The position numbers were made by a program, and so were the translations under genes. From NCBI RefSeq assembly GCF_026151205.1, contig NC_087077.1, positions 9,849,983 to 9,913,982 on the forward strand: 64,000 nt of DNA, given 5' to 3'. This document shows, piece by piece, positions 21,601 to 36,400 of this stretch; the stretch's first letter is position 1, and each line of letters opens with the position of its first letter. The notes below the pieces were generated by a model. It worked only from the letters and a program-made list of their open reading frames with translations. It was not told the origin of the DNA and searched no databases. Source of the stretch: Bolinopsis microptera. Its lineage: Eukaryota; Ctenophora; Tentaculata; Lobata; Bolinopsidae.

Positions 21601-22827
21601 GATCAATGTTAGAGTGGGTTTGTGTAAGATTACAAGGTTGATCGCTCCAGTTTTGGATGTATATTTTAGACACTAACTGTAATCCGAGCATAGTTTTCAT
21701 ATTATATTTTATGTTTACCTTTATAACTGATTATTATATCAGGTACAATTAAAGAGGGAGCTGACGAAAGTGCTGACATAACCCTAGACATGAAGAACGA
21801 AGTGTTCTTCAAACTGATCGACGGCAGGACATCTACCGCTGCAGCCTACATGTCAGGTACAACCTTCTTATCTTCTTGTCTCTGTTATTTTCTTGTCTCT
21901 GTTATCTTCTTGTCTCTGTTATTTTCTTGTCTCTGTTATTTTCTTGTCTCTGTTATCCTTCTTCTCATCTGTTTTTGTCTGCTGCAGAGCACACGCATGA
22001 GGTTGGTATATTGCTCTCGATACTGATGAACCATATTTGTATCGACACGTAGCAAGGATACTGAGTTTTGATAGGCTACTGCCTGAAAGCTGACTACTTA
22101 ATCACGTGACAGAACACGTTTCACCTGTACCTCCCCACCACTATCCACATCCCACAGTTTAAATGGCTATATTATCTCAGTTAACTTTAACTGCTAGTAT
22201 GGCGTAGTTAAAAGTAGCTGCGGGGTAGTAGCGGGTACTGGTAGTTAGTTTTACTGCACTGTAGAGGAAGTGTTATTATGCTCTCTGACTCTCTTATTTC
22301 GCAATATTTAATATTACCCACGTAACAGTTAAACATCTGCTTACGCGGGTGCTTTTAGGCAAATAATATTGAAGGGATGTTGTTTAATTTGCATTATCTT
22401 ACTATACATGCCTGTTATCATTTAAACATATTACAACTTTAACCTGCTCTTCTGTGGAAACTTAGCGAATTAATTAGATTTCGTCTGGAACAATTTATGG
22501 TTATTTAGGATAATGTCTGGTAAATAGAATGCTGAGTATTCAGCAGAAATTATGTCATATTTAAATCACGGTAGTTGAGATTTCGTCTCCTTTTATGATA
22601 ATTGTCACAGCCGGAAATATATCATGCCATGAGTGTACTTCTATTAGGGGCTATTTAACTATTAATAGTGCTTTGGGAAGATCTAAATTTAGTTCAACGT
22701 AACGCGCTGGTTAAAGGGTACGACTATTTCAGGGCAGTTAAAACTGGAAGGTAACATCATGCAAGCAATGAAGCTCAGCTCGATGTTCAAGAACATGCAG
22801 AGCGCTATCTCCGAGGAAGCTAAGTGA
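18642..22827 (+). CDS. SCP2-domain sterol carrier-like protein, 137 aa
   Basis: Four exons: 18642-18719, 19161-19287, 21743-21856 and 22733-22827, with phases 0, 1, 1. Exon 1 starts MYNLIARRIMAQ; an in-frame stop lies upstream at 18615 and a second in-frame ATG at 18669. It has the arginine-rich, acid-free look of a mitochondrial presequence. Exons 2-4 encode an SCP2 domain: LTDSAWTLDLRDEG (strand pair), ESADITLDMKNEVFFKLIDG, the short conserved helix around YMSGQLKLEGNI, and MQAMKLSSMFKNM at the end. SCP2 domains bind sterols and fatty acyl-CoA in a hydrophobic tunnel. There is no C-terminal peroxisomal SKL-type signal (it ends SEEAK), so a mitochondrial or cytosolic site is more likely than a peroxisomal one. 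Length matches single-domain SCP2 proteins. The choice of exon 1 is inference from donor GTGAGT and phase. Confidence 0.82.
19288..21742. other. SCP2 intron 2, repeat-rich
   Basis: A 2.45-kb intron. It contains an AT microsatellite (about 19299-19365) and a hairpin formed by CACTGCACAATGTGCATTGTGCAGT (split across 20203-20226) with neighbouring partial copies to 20247. An open frame on the minus strand (19796-20302, 168 codons) and another at 20360-20623 encode no family I recognise. They may be decayed transposon sequence. Confidence 0.5.
21866..21962 (+). repeat. 20-bp minisatellite TCTTGTCTCTGTTATTTTCT
   Basis: About five tandem copies of TCTTGTCTCTGTTATTTTCT, starting 10 bp after the donor of SCP2 exon 3. 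Non-coding, inside intron 3. Confidence 0.8.
21963..22732. other. SCP2 intron 3 remainder
   Basis: AT-rich intronic sequence. Nothing recognised. Confidence 0.45.
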
Positions 22828-24416
22828 TTATCTTAGCTATTAAGATTAAATCTGTTCGATTTTACCAGTATTCTTCTGTGATTTTATAATCATGATTTAT
22901 ATGATGAGGATTGAGGACGCTATATTTTTTGTGTGTGAAGATAATTGTTTTAATGTTTTGAATTGTTTAAAACTTAAACTGCTGATTTAAATTATTGCTG
23001 TGATGTTTAATTAGTTGCTAAATTAATGGAGAGAAAATGTGCTCTTTTGTTCAGAAAATATGGGATACGGTGCCTTAGTTTAGAATTTGAATTATATAAA
23101 ACAGCTGCGCGGTTTTTCTAATAAGTACGTTCTTTACTAGGAAACTTAAGAAATCCCTTAATTGGCAAGCACCCTGCTAATAAATAACAACGAAAAATGC
23201 CATTAACGATTCTTAAATTTGTACTCTTGATGGAGTATCTTGATCATGAACTATGGCGCGTATCCCTGGTCTAATTTATCTATTGTTGAATTGATTATAT
23301 TATGAATAATTTATTACAGGTCGTTTTGAGCCCCTAATCGGGGTTTTAACGATCTGCATGTTACTTTTTGACCCTTTACCGCCTTAAGAGCATCAAAGCA
23401 CGCGCAAGAATTGTCGTGCACGGAACGCGCGAAGAAGAATTGCTAATAAAAAGGGCTCCTTGTTTACTCCTTTTTCTTCAAAATTGATATTAATTTTGTG
23501 CGCGTTGCGCTTTCTTCTGTGCCTTACTTCGTACATGCAGTCATTTCTGTCGAATTTCAAATCTCGCGTGTCGTTTTACTTTTGTCTTCAAGTTTTACAG
23601 ATTCATCACATACATCTGAACTCTCCTCAACCATAATAACCAAGTCCCCTAGCGCCGAGCGAGTATTTGCTGTGGTTGAAGTGGTGTGTGTGCGTGTGTG
23701 TGTGGCACTTCCGGCCCAACTATTAATAACAGTTTGTATAATTACAAACTTCGCTGCAAGCTTCCGTGTTCTCAAGCTTCTCTGCTATTCGCCCTTGTAC
23801 GTTGTATGCGACATATGGCCTACCATTGACAGACACATCCCCACAAGGGGACCATGTCTACATAATATCCAGACAATTATTCACCCCTTTGTTCTTTTCT
23901 ACATATAATATACAAAATGTGGCGGCATGACGATTTGTGTACTACGCCGTATGTAACTATTCGGCGTGTATCAGAGGCAATTACTGCCCACTTCCGCAAC
24001 CTTCGCTGCAGCTGCGTTACACTTTGCTTGCGCTCTGCAGAGTGTGTTGTTAGCTCCACCACAACGACACACGGAGGAGGTCGTATCGTGACTAATGCGA
24101 CAACAACAGTCTGGCCTCATGTTATTGCGGCAAATTTAAATTTGTTTTCTGCTTATGTAACCTGCCGCTGTCAGCCGTTCTTCAGAGGAGCAATTGTTAG
24201 CTACGGTAACTGTGTTTGTCGGTCTGTGCAGTAAATTCGACAGAAATGAGCTGCAATGCTAGGACAATAGGAGAGTTCAAGACAAGCGTCCGCGTAATGA
24301 ATTGAAAGCTATTCGATTTGAGACTGTTAATTTAATGCACATATAACTTGAGGTGACAGCTATTTTTGAATTAACTTTATTAAATAAATCTTCTCCCTCT
24401 TGAAGCATGTTACAAA
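22828..24416. other. Intergenic region upstream of zinc-finger gene
   Basis: About 1.6 kb. Contains a GT run (23688-23704) and a more GC-rich interval 23390-24230 with two consecutive open frames of 136 and 105 codons that match no known family. It probably includes the promoter of the zinc-finger gene and the SCP2 3' UTR. Confidence 0.4.
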
Positions 24417-27400
24417 ATGACAGTGGACTGGTTTTTGAATGAAACGCCCCCGGGACTGCCAGAGCTAAGGGATCCCGTGCCATCTTCTGAAATGGAACTT
24501 TACTTAACCAACAACTACACCAACACCTACTCATCCGTCCCGGAGCCCATGTTCCCTGGACAGCAGGATGGTATGTGATTGTTTATTTGGGGACCAGTGC
24601 GTGGTCCTCCGAGATAAGGAACTACTTTCTCTTAATTAGCTGTAATTGATATACGATATCTTGCTGTATTTTGCTCAAAAGTTAGGACTCGCCCTGTGTT
24701 GATATACCATCCCTCCCCTACACTATTGTTTACAATAGTAGGATACAACAACTCCCCTCCCCATACTTATTATTTTTACAACAGCAGGACAGAACAACTT
24801 CCTGCAATACCTGATGAGTGGAGGAAGTGGGGACAACTCCAACAACACGACCCCCAGTGACATAGTGGCCCTGAACTCGCCCAACAACGTCCCCTCGCCT
24901 AGCACTGCCACTAACAGCCCCCGAAATACTCCGGTTCCACAGCCGCCACAGGTTTACACTGACTCTTAATCATACTATTTCTGAAGATTTCGGAAACTAG
25001 ATTTTTGATTGTTTAATAGATGGGCTGCAGAAATGTCGGCTGACTTCTAATAATCAGTCTGATAGACTCTAGATTGAATTCTGAAATGATATATCTCTAA
25101 CTTAGTTTTTAACGTGTCCCTTGTCCAGAACGTAGCTCCACAGCAGAGAAAGTCACCGGATGAAGTGAACGAGTGTCGGTGGATTGACCAAGTGACCCGA
25201 CAGGTAGGTCACAATCTGTTAGGCTTCGTCTCCTACTGTCTAGAGTTACTTTGTATAATGTACAGGGTGTTCACGATACAATGAAACGGTTTTAAATGTC
25301 TATATATTATACAAGTGTTCCCCTGGCTGTTCTAAACTTGTCTCGTTTTATCTCGCCATATTTCCCTTAAACGTTGACAATAACTTTGTTAACTTTCCTT
25401 GCCACGCTTCTAAATTTAGCGCCTCAAACTTCCCTCTTTAACACTAATTCCCCCACTAGCCATGCGGGTTGAAGTTCAGCGAGGTATCGTCCCTCGGGCA
25501 GCACATCACCTCTCACCACGTGAAGGATACGCCGTTCCTGTGTTGGTGGGAGAACTGCAAAAACGTCAACCACCCCTTTTCAAGGAAGTACAAGCTCATC
25601 TATCACATCAGGACTCATACCAAGGAAAAACCTCACAAATGTACAGGTGTGTGTTGTTTTTCTTTGTCTCTAACTTTTGCCCTGGTAAACCATCGTTACG
25701 TGGTTTGGTTTGTTTGTGAAGTAAGTCTAAATTAACATGCTCCCTGTTTGATTACCATGATGTTCATTTTGTCCCTTGTATATGTATTGCTCCTTTTATA
25801 AAAATTTTCAGTGCCCTTTCTCTTCGCTCTGTTTTTTGTCGGATTTGTGAAATTTCTGTGCTCAAAATAACTGTTGAAAATGACAGGAGGTAATGGCCTG
25901 GCTTCTTAATTCTTATGTATAGTAAGAACGTTTAGCTTCATTTAGTCTAGATCTTGGGCCTCTACCTTAACTCCTTCCAGTGTAGAATTTATTTTTCACT
26001 GTACACGTTCTGTTTTATTTCAATTACAAGACTTTAATCTTTCCAACATTCTAAGCAAACTTGCAAACTAGCAACCTCCTGTAAGATGTTACTACTTACC
26101 CTTGCAAAATAGCAACCTCCTGTAAGATGTTACTACTTACCCTCGGACTAATCTACATACCCACGCTCAAAGTATAAACTAATAAGTATCAAAAGTAGTT
26201 TGACTGTTTATAATCGATCATTAAACCTAAATATCTCCCCGGGATAAATACATCTCTCCCACCAAATAATCTGTTGATTTACCTGCTCTCAATTTATACC
26301 TGTTCTCAAACTCTCGCTCTGCTCACTCGGATAACCTTAACACATAAACTCAGTTTATAGCTTCATCCCAATTATGCCATATTAGGCATGGTAAAGCAGT
26401 CCCGGCTGTGTCCTTTCGCTTATGTGATGTTTAGTTGTGTAACGATAGGTAGTGTCTCACGTGGTGGGTTACCGGATCATGCACTGGTTCTTAGATTGAG
26501 AGCTTGAAGAGCTGGTACTGATCAGTTTTATCTGATCCTTCCTGAATCTTGGTTGACCCTGGTGTACTATTTTACCATGTTTGCTGGATTTAAGTTGGAT
26601 CAATTGTGTGTGTAAGTCCTGTATATATTTTTACAGTTGTGTGCTGCGATGATTTTATCTCTAAGAGATTGAAGTGATTAACCCTTAAAGAGCTATGTAA
26701 AAACTGTTTTTTAAAGCCGGGAAATCTACGTGTTTGCTCACTCAACTCTTCAATAACCAAACCGAGTCCGTTGTCTTCTTCCACAATCACTGTTTACATA
26801 AGCAAACTTTTTGGGTAATTAACTTATTTAGATATGTAACCTAAACAATGATATGTGAGAATATTCAGTCTCTCTAAGAAATGAGATATCTCCGAAAATG
26901 TTATCGGGATACTCCTCACTAATTCCTCTCAATCATGGGTCTCGTTACTATAATATACTGAAACTTGTCTCCATCACTCTAACACTAGGTGACCTCGAGT
27001 GATCTGATTAATTACTCCTTCATTACTTACCTCGGTAACTAACCAACCCAGTTACTCAACCCAGTGACGACATTATTTCTTAATCTCGTGACGGCACTAT
27101 TTCTAAACTTGGCTCATATCCGATCTATCTTGGCTCGGTTCCGACACTACTGTTTACCAAACTTTACCATGTCACCCTACCCGTTAGAACCTGTATCCTG
27201 TAATCGGACTTCCAAACAACATGTTATTACCCATAACCAGTCCTGTCAGTAGGATATAACAATCTGTAAAATACTCCAGCTATCTTCTCAGCTTACAACA
27301 ATATTTTTGACATATATGATAATTTTGACAAGTTGGGGCTATATTAAACACAATATTAAACACAGTTGAGATATGGAGGCAGAATAACAGGGAGTGTGGG

Positions 27401-30400
27401 TTGGGAGGTGTTGAGAGACGACCGGTATCGACATTACTCTTGTACATCTAAAACACTGTTTATACCTCGACACTTGATACAGAGCAGATGGAAGGAGGGA
27501 GATTAAAGTTTCGACACGTGAGATCAACACCAATTAAATCCCCTGTGATAACAATAAAAATATCTATCGTGTATAGAGTATAGACCATGGCCCTAATCTA
27601 CAAATATCTATCGAATATAGCTACAAAGGATACATACACTAGAAATTTATATGAACGAGCATACTAGCATAGGCAATAATGCCTAAGAAAAGATATTAAT
27701 GGCGACAAAGTAAGGCTGCAGCTGAGAAAGCCTCACACGGACAGAACAAAAGAAGCGAATTTAGAATTTAGTGACTGTCTCTTAACTTGGAAAACCAGCA
27801 ACAGTGAGCAACAATCAAACTAGAGCACAAGTGGTACAAGACACAAGGGTCACTCTCACAAACCCCCATATAAAATATACTTGCCATGAATGCCTATCAA
27901 GCAATTAAAACGGGGCCGAGCCAGAGTGTGCCGGGGTCATGTGGAAGAAGCGTGCCAGATGATCTTTATTAATGATTTAGGGGCCTTGTAGTCATGTGGC
28001 AAAGCTCTCTTTTTACGTTTACCTAACATTTGCATTATATCTTGGTCGTGCGTAGCACTTTATAGTCTACACTCAGTACTTGGAAATTTGTGTAGAGCTG
28101 AATTGCCCCCTGAATTCCTTCCGAAAAAATCCACCTTTTCTTACAATTATGTTTTTCTTTAAAAGTCTCTAATATTTAGTATTGTATCAATGTAAAATAC
28201 TGCCGTCGTTAAATTGGGTGCCAAGGTACGCATTTAGTCTTTAGATGACCCCAGAAATTATCTTTTTTTCGACATGTTTGACATTCTAAATACGCATCAA
28301 ATGTCAACATTTTTAGACTTGTCTCGGAATCAAATATTTTACGCATTCCACCAGAAATTTTCAGGTTTTGTCATGCCAAAAATGTCTGGAAATATCTGAC
28401 GTTTGTTACTTTTTTGAGCTTTGACATTTCGTCACTCACTTAGGACTTTTATGGACACAATTGTCGTTTATAATTTGACGTGTCGTAAAAGGTGAGGGGG
28501 AATTATTCTAAAAATCTTAACTGTTCGCCTTGTAAGTTTTTATGGAGAAAAATGCAAATGGTGCCGCTCTTATTTATCGATTTAAAAATTGGATGTGCCG
28601 TACATTCTCCTATTATATATGTTTCTTCCTACGTTAGGGTTCAGACGTTAAACTCCAATTCAAGGGTTTGTCTGGAATAAAGTTCTGCGGAATTACAAGC
28701 CAGTCACTAGAGATCAAGCATGTATAATATCAGCTTGTCAGCCATATCTATGATTATTAATTACACATGTCACATTGTATAACTTTTCTGAACATTGTAG
28801 TTCTAAGATCACGTAATTCACTTAAGGGAGTCGAAGATTTTTCATACATTTGTATTCCATTATTCTTGCCAATTTGAAACTTCACTTCTGTTTCAGCATC
28901 TCGTATTCTGATTCAGATCACGTGGTAACCAATGGCAGCAGGGATATTCCACGATCCTAATAGATAAATAAATTGTTTAATCAAGTTAATTACAACTAGT
29001 TACCCACCCAGATCTTACTGCAGAGTACCAGTTGAAAGAAACTCAGGTTAATGTAGAAAATGTACCACTGCTCAGTGGACATGAGAACGAAATTAGAGTG
29101 TCAGATTACAGATACACTCTGTCTCTCTCTCTCTCTCTCTCTGTAGCTTTGTGTAAACAGACAAGTGTAGGTGTAAAGTTGCTGAGTTAAAGGAGTGTAA
29201 CAGATCTACACACTCTCTTTTTCTGCATACTTGTGAAGTATCACATTCTTCTCTCTCCGAGGAGCTCTCGAGTAAATCTCCAATAACGGCCACAGAAACA
29301 CGGAATAAGAACACCATTATCGTACTTTACGACGGGGTTACCCACGGGAATAGTTCTATATGTTCGGAAATAGCCCCTCTGAGTTCTGAAATAGCGCGGG
29401 ATATGTCCGGAAAGCTGCTCAAATTTTGGTTATCCATGGTAAGTGGTGGTTAAGTAAAAATGAAACTGATTGGTTGCGGGTTGGGTGTAAATGTTAAGGA
29501 AGCTGATATTATAAGCGATGGACAAACTTGAATGCTAATCGAATCTGTCTTACAAAATAGTGTTATTTCTATGGACATGCCATTATGAATGAAATTTGTT
29601 TTTGTTTCTGATCCCCGCTACTTTCATAATTTCAAACGGCAGAATTACAGACTATTGTGATTGGACATAATTTTATTTTTATCCCCTTAGCTGGATAAGT
29701 ATTGTTGTTAACATACTCATTTCTGTTGTAACGAAATAAACTAGAAGCTGACAACTTTCACTTCCTCACAATTTCCCTGGTATTTAGTATTTTACCGACA
29801 ATATTTAATACACCAACCTGTCACATGATTGTATCCGCTCCTGTATTATATCCCTTCTAGTTCCCGAATGGTTTACCGTCTGGCAATCTCGCTCTTTGTT
29901 TCCAGTGATATTCCACCGAAGTGTCACGTTGAAACTACCTCGACACTAGACTCTTACAAACGTGATGTTAAGGCTTTGTAAGGGAGTGGTTTTAGTTTTG
30001 AGAGCCGAGAGGCAGTTATTTGGACAGTATTAATTGTTAATAGCGTATAAAAAATATTGAACTTGATATTCAGCATATCGCAGTAATTGACTTTCAGCAA
30101 ATTGTTATATTTCGTTGTATCGACCCCATCAAACTTCAGTGTCGGTAGTACAGTTGGGTAGTTGGTAAGTTTCTTGGCACCCTCTTCATACTTTGGTCAC
30201 GAAATATCCGCGCATATTTCGTAGAATCGACCCTAACTAACTAGTTGGTTAGTAAGTCAGGTAACTTAATTAGCTTTTTAGTTGGCAGTTAAGCATCCAC
30301 TCATATCACAGATCTAGAGTCTCCTTTCCAGAGTCTCAAACACGTGTTAAGACTTAAGAAGTGAGAGGGGACAAAGAGTGTTGTGAACAGCTGCTGGCAC

Positions 30401-33400
30401 AGTTTTTACAAATGTATTTATTTCTACTTAATGTTATAAAACATGTCTATCTTGCTATTTTAGACAGTATTCTTATTTATTAATCCACATTTAAGACTGA
30501 AAATGAAATCATAGCTCTTATCCTGGCTCTTTAGGTTCTAAAAAACACAGCAGGAAAACATCATCATCTAGACACTCCACACTTCTTCCGAACAGTATTA
30601 TATTCAATGTATATGAAATAAGCACGCGGATACTTCTTCGTGCATCTAGCCTCTAAAAGGAAGGTCGCCACACTCCCATATATCATTTCGCTTCAACTCC
30701 CAATACTTGGTCGGAACAGAGTATTATCGAATATATATAAAATACACGGCTCACTCCGCAAACGGCCAATGTGTGTGTGTGTACATTGTCAACAACCGCC
30801 TGTACGAACTGTCAACAACTCCACAGTTCCGTTCCCACTTCCAGTTTTAATACCTTGCTTCTTTGACAACACTTCACAACAATACGTGTCATCAGCAGCT
30901 GGATACCCGGAAGTGAGGGCGTGTAGGGATCTGAGTTATCTTGGTGCGGGTTGTTTTTACCGACCTGCTCTGCTCCCACTTTCAGTTCTAATAACTGCTT
31001 TAATGGATATTTTCATGCATTTCATGTGGTAGAGTTGACAATAGTTTTGGGGCCTCTCCAAATAACTGCCATATGTATGTTTATGCATGTAACTTATGAA
31101 GCAACATATTTTTCCCTAAAATGCTTATTTTTTGAGTTATCGGCGAAACAAAACAGCAAAATTGACAATTCAGAGTCATTTTTTGCCCTATTTGACCTAA
31201 ATACGCTCACATTATTCTTACTGGCCAGACTATTTGACGATGTCATGATCAAGAGTGTTGCTGGATCCGAAAATTCTGGTGTCTGGTGATTGGAGAGATT
31301 CTGCTAAGATAATTTATTCTTCTGGGTTCTAATAACTTTACCGCCGTTTTTATCCTTCCTAGGAAGTATTCAGGGGTTGGTGTGCATTGAATGAGTTATT
31401 TTAATTTTGGTTTCGTAAGTGTACAATTGCACTAACCTGGACTATCATGGTATCAAACTCTAGCTCTTTACAAACTAGCCAAATTTCTAGGAATACCGCG
31501 AATTTAATGGTTCGATTATAAAGTGGTTCCGCGTATCAAATTTCTTGTAAATGTTGCATTTGATACTTGAAAACTGGCATCAACTCCAGAAATAGAGCTT
31601 TGTTGCGAAATAAAAGGTTCATGAGATCTCAAACGGTCTGGAATTTGATGTTAATAATACTCCTAATTTGTTCTTAAATAACTTAAAAATTTTGGGAAGT
31701 ATTATTTTAGTGGAAGTCTTTTAGTATCGAAGAGTTAGATTACAGTAGTATATAATTACAAATTGTCTTACGATGGCCATGATATTGGGCATGTAATTAT
31801 GCATCTATGCGGACAAACTCGGTAATATTCAAACACAACCTCCAAATAGAGACTTATGAACCGCTGATTTGACTCTGGTTTCATCCAGTGCAAGAGTTAG
31901 ATCATCTCAAACCTGGCCCTGACGAGTTTTCCAGTCTACGCCCGTCTCACTCCGTCAGGTCGTGACTTAATGGGAAACACTGCTGTCGTTACTAAATACT
32001 TAGTGTTACCGGGCCGCTCATGATGACACTGAAACACGTACCGTACGTTACTTATTGTAAAGTTAGTTATTAGTAACTGTAAGTTGTAGTAATACTTACA
32101 CCTGCTAGTTTACTAACGATATATTATATCAAGAGGAGGGAGAGAGAGAGGAACTTGATTATGCTCTACTTTCTACCTTTCTACCCTCCCCCTTAACTTC
32201 CTGCTCACTACTATATAATGTACCACTCTCTAGTACCTATTATCTACAGACAATTTACATAGAAATTGGTGTTGCAAACTGTCTCCCTCCCATTCTATAT
32301 TTCTCCCTGAGCTACTCTTTATTCACTATAAGTATTATCACATTCAGTACTATATAATGTTTCTATTGTTATATAGTTTTACTCTAGATCAGCTCTCCCT
32401 CTCTACACAGGTGTGTACTAACTACTATATAATACTAACTACTATCCTACCTCCTCCTCCTTCTCGAGTTAGCACATTAGTACAGTTGCCTCATTAGTAG
32501 CGAGACAATAGGCTAACTACATTACCAAAATGTTCCTTATAATGTGGATGGAGTTTTACCCTGAAATCTGTAACGTTACTAGTATAGTGGCCAGGGGGGC
32601 TTCGTTAAGTATGAAATTTTATCCATAAATTAGTAGTATAAAATATCTTTTGCCACCTGTAAGTATTGTTACTATACACACGCTTCTTGTAAGACCAGGT
32701 GTATGCCACTACATGAGTATACTGATCTAGAAGACAATAGCTACTAAACAACTACCTTACTTAACATTGTTGGATAACCGATCTGTTATATTAGTAGCAG
32801 GGTAGGGGTTACTTAACTTAGAATTAAGTAAGAATATATCAACCTTTCCCTCTTAATTATGTTCCCTTAATCATCTTCACAGCTCTCTGTAGTATACATT
32901 AGGTACACACTTACCCGCTACTACTTTATACCCGCTACTACTTTATACCCGCTACTACTTTATACCCGCTACTACTTTATACCCGCTACTACTTTATACC
33001 CGCTACTACTTTATACCCGCTACTACTTTATACCCGCTACTACTTTATACCCGTATACTTTATACCCGCTACTACTTTATACCCGTATACTTTATACCCG
33101 CTACTACTTTATACCCGTATACTTTATACCCGCTACTACTTTATACCCGCTACTACTTTATACCCGCTACTACTTTATACCCGCTACTACTTTATACCCG
33201 CTACTACTTTATACCCGCTACTACTTTATACCCGCTACTACTTTATACCCGCTACTACTTTATACCCGCTACTACTTTATACCCGCTACTACTTTATACC
33301 CGCTACTACTTTATACCCGTATACTTTATAAGTATGGTTAGAACGGGACAATAGCTGCTAAACAACTACGTTACCAAATTCTTGTGCAGCTCAGCAATGA

Positions 33401-36400
33401 CTCGCTCCTTTGTTGTTGTCTTAACTTTCTCTGTCTCGTCTGTACTAAACAGAAGAAACGTCTCCACAATGGGAGGATTAAAAAGAGGAGTAATACTAAT
33501 ATTGGGGAGTGTTTAGCCATTATATCCGATCATAAGTATTATGTGCGTTTAATTGTTATCGGTGTATAATACTGTACGGGCATTGTAATTGTTATTGAAA
33601 TATATGTATAAATATATGAAACATTCATGTATAAATAAGTATGGAATATTTATAGTATATTAGTATATTTAATATTCATAATATATAACAAAGTATTATA
33701 TTTATGCGGGTATTTTCATTACCACACGTTGCATGCGCAGCTGAGGACCAGCATTAAGAACAGTGAACAAGTTAGCACTGGATATTATTCCTCTTACCAT
33801 AATGGCAACTCTCTCTCTCCCTGCTATAAATAGACTTACTATGTATGTTTAAACACTATTTTAAAAGTGGACCCCCAGGATTGAGAGTAGTAGTTGTAGT
33901 AGTTGTAGCAGTAGTGGCAATGTAAGCGTGTGTGCTGTACGGCACACGCCCCTAAGTTTGGAGCTTCTACAACTTCCACACTGTTCTCTAGTTTCGGTAT
34001 ATAATAATAAATATACTTGCAACAGCTGGACTCTTCCAGAATGTTCTGGGATGTAATGGAACTTAGTATATAACAGCAAGGACCCCCACCCTCTGCTTCC
34101 AAAAAAGAAATATAATAACAAATTTAATGCCCCCTGGCCCCCCCCCCTCAACCCTCACTCTTGTTTCTAAAAATAAAAACCCCCTCACTGCACTACTAAA
34201 ACCGTACTAATTTAGCACTGTATCTGTAATCTGACATCTGTCCCCTCCTGCTCTATCAAAAGCTCCTGATTTAGCAATTACCATCATATCTGTAGTGACC
34301 TACCCCCCGGCCACGGCCCCACTGCTACTTATTTAGAACTGTATCTGTAGGCCCCCCACCTTCCTACTAAAACTACCAATTTAGCACTGTACCTGTCCCC
34401 TCTGTACTGTATCTGTCCCGCGTTACTGTATATAATATAGAGTTTCAGGGGTATTTACCTCACAGCCCACGTTACCGATAGAGACAGAGAACGAAACCCA
34501 ATACCATATTTACAACTCACAATCTTACTTAAAAACAACAGCTCGGCCCACACTTGCCTAACTCGATTAATCCAACGTCTCTCTCTCACTTGCTGGTATT
34601 ATTATTTAAATCTGTGCATTCACAGAGGGTGAGAGAGAGAGAGAGGGAGGGAGAGAGCATATTGATTTACTGGTATTATAATTTAAATGTCACAGAGAGA
34701 GCAAAATGATCATTAGTTTAGCTTAATGAATGGGTTCTGTTAGATTTATTATTTAGAGCACCGCCATTGAATATAGTATTGAGTAATATGTGGTGATGTA
34801 ATAGTCTATTAACGAGTGAATACTGTATTGTAACTATTTACTATGAATTAAGATATGATGTACAGAATGTCTCGGATTTAGAAGGGTTGTCCTCCCTGTT
34901 GGAACTGAAGATATGTCTTGATAAAATACTAATGATTATTCACAGGTGGCAGGCCATAGCTATATAATACAATGTATTGAATTTGAATGCGTGGTGTGGG
35001 TGTGAATGAAATTGTTGTCGGCATCTTTTAATGATACTAAATACCGGATCATTGCTACCAGGGCTGCTGCCAATGAAATGTACTCTCTTGTCGCCTTTCA
35101 GTCTCGAAATAGCCCAGAATAAGTACTGAACAAGCCGTGACTAGGTCTGGGTGTGAATGAAATTCTTGTCGTATCTTTAATGATACTAAACTAACTCTGT
35201 ATAGATACCAGTCCCCTGGTTGCCTGGCAACGCTAATGTATTCTCTTGTGGATATTGAGAGTCAGGCTGTCTCCAAATATAAGTAGAACAAGCACCAAAC
35301 ATGTTAAATACGCAGGGAATATACCACTTGGGTAGTGGAACACCCTTCCAACTAACAGGTTGCCCCTTGTTGGTCCTAAATCATATTTGCCCCCTTCTTC
35401 ACTCTTCAGTACCCTTTTGTAAACCATATTACTTCTTTTCCCGCTTAGCAGACTGCTTAGTTATCTTGCTATTTCTGATGAATAATTGAATTGTCAAGAA
35501 GACTCAGACGTCATCATATTCTCCAGAAGATATCATCTAGATATTATCTGGTTTACATTCCTCAATATCAAACCCCCTTAAACTTGTCTGCTCCTAAACC
35601 AGCTTTTATTTGTTCTCTTCTTCAATCTCCATTACTCAATCCTCAACCTTAATTCTCTTTAGATAAGCCATTTCCTCGGAATAACTAGGTATGGTAAAGA
35701 TACTATCTCGTCACGTATTGTTTCACGGGGACGTGACAGTAAAACCGTCACAATATTAAGCCCGGTAAAATAGCACAATATTATCTGGAGTCTCTGACCG
35801 AGATACTGTCCGGGCTCTAGTTATACTGCTTGTGGGTTCATTATGTGTGTATCGCGTAATACATCTCCTAATCTGAATGTAATTTTACATGACTCCCGTT
35901 TATACCATATTTGGGCATAATGTCCGGTTATTATACCTTATATGGCTGTAAATGAGGCCGTTGTCGACACTATGTCACCAGCACGCTGGTTGAATTATTA
36001 GTAGCTACTACTCTGCTCTCCCTTCGTCATTTTAATAAGCTTGCTGCTTTAAGTGCACAGCTCAGCTCCCTTTTACCCAGTAGTATTAGTGTTGTTGTCA
36101 TTACTGTGACGTACATCACTTATCTGTACTTATCATCTGTATTTATCAATATCATTAGTATACACTACTGCTTGTTATTTACTGTTCTTTGTGTCAACTA
36201 ATTTCATATCACTATAAGGTTCTAGGTATTTGTTACGGGGTTGGTATTGTAGTATTGTAGGTGCGTTTACACTGTTGTTTCAAGGCAATTTACAATGGTG
36301 TTTCAAGGTTTATTGTAAGAGCTATTCAAGTAGAATTTAGTATGGGAAATAATGGGTCGTTTATAAATAATGTAATAAGTTTTGTGGTGATTCTCGGAAG

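Noticed and set aside
23498-24234. Two adjacent plus-strand frames before the zinc-finger gene
   Set aside because: Low-complexity Ser/Thr/Val-rich translations with opposite-strand frames also open. No family resemblance.
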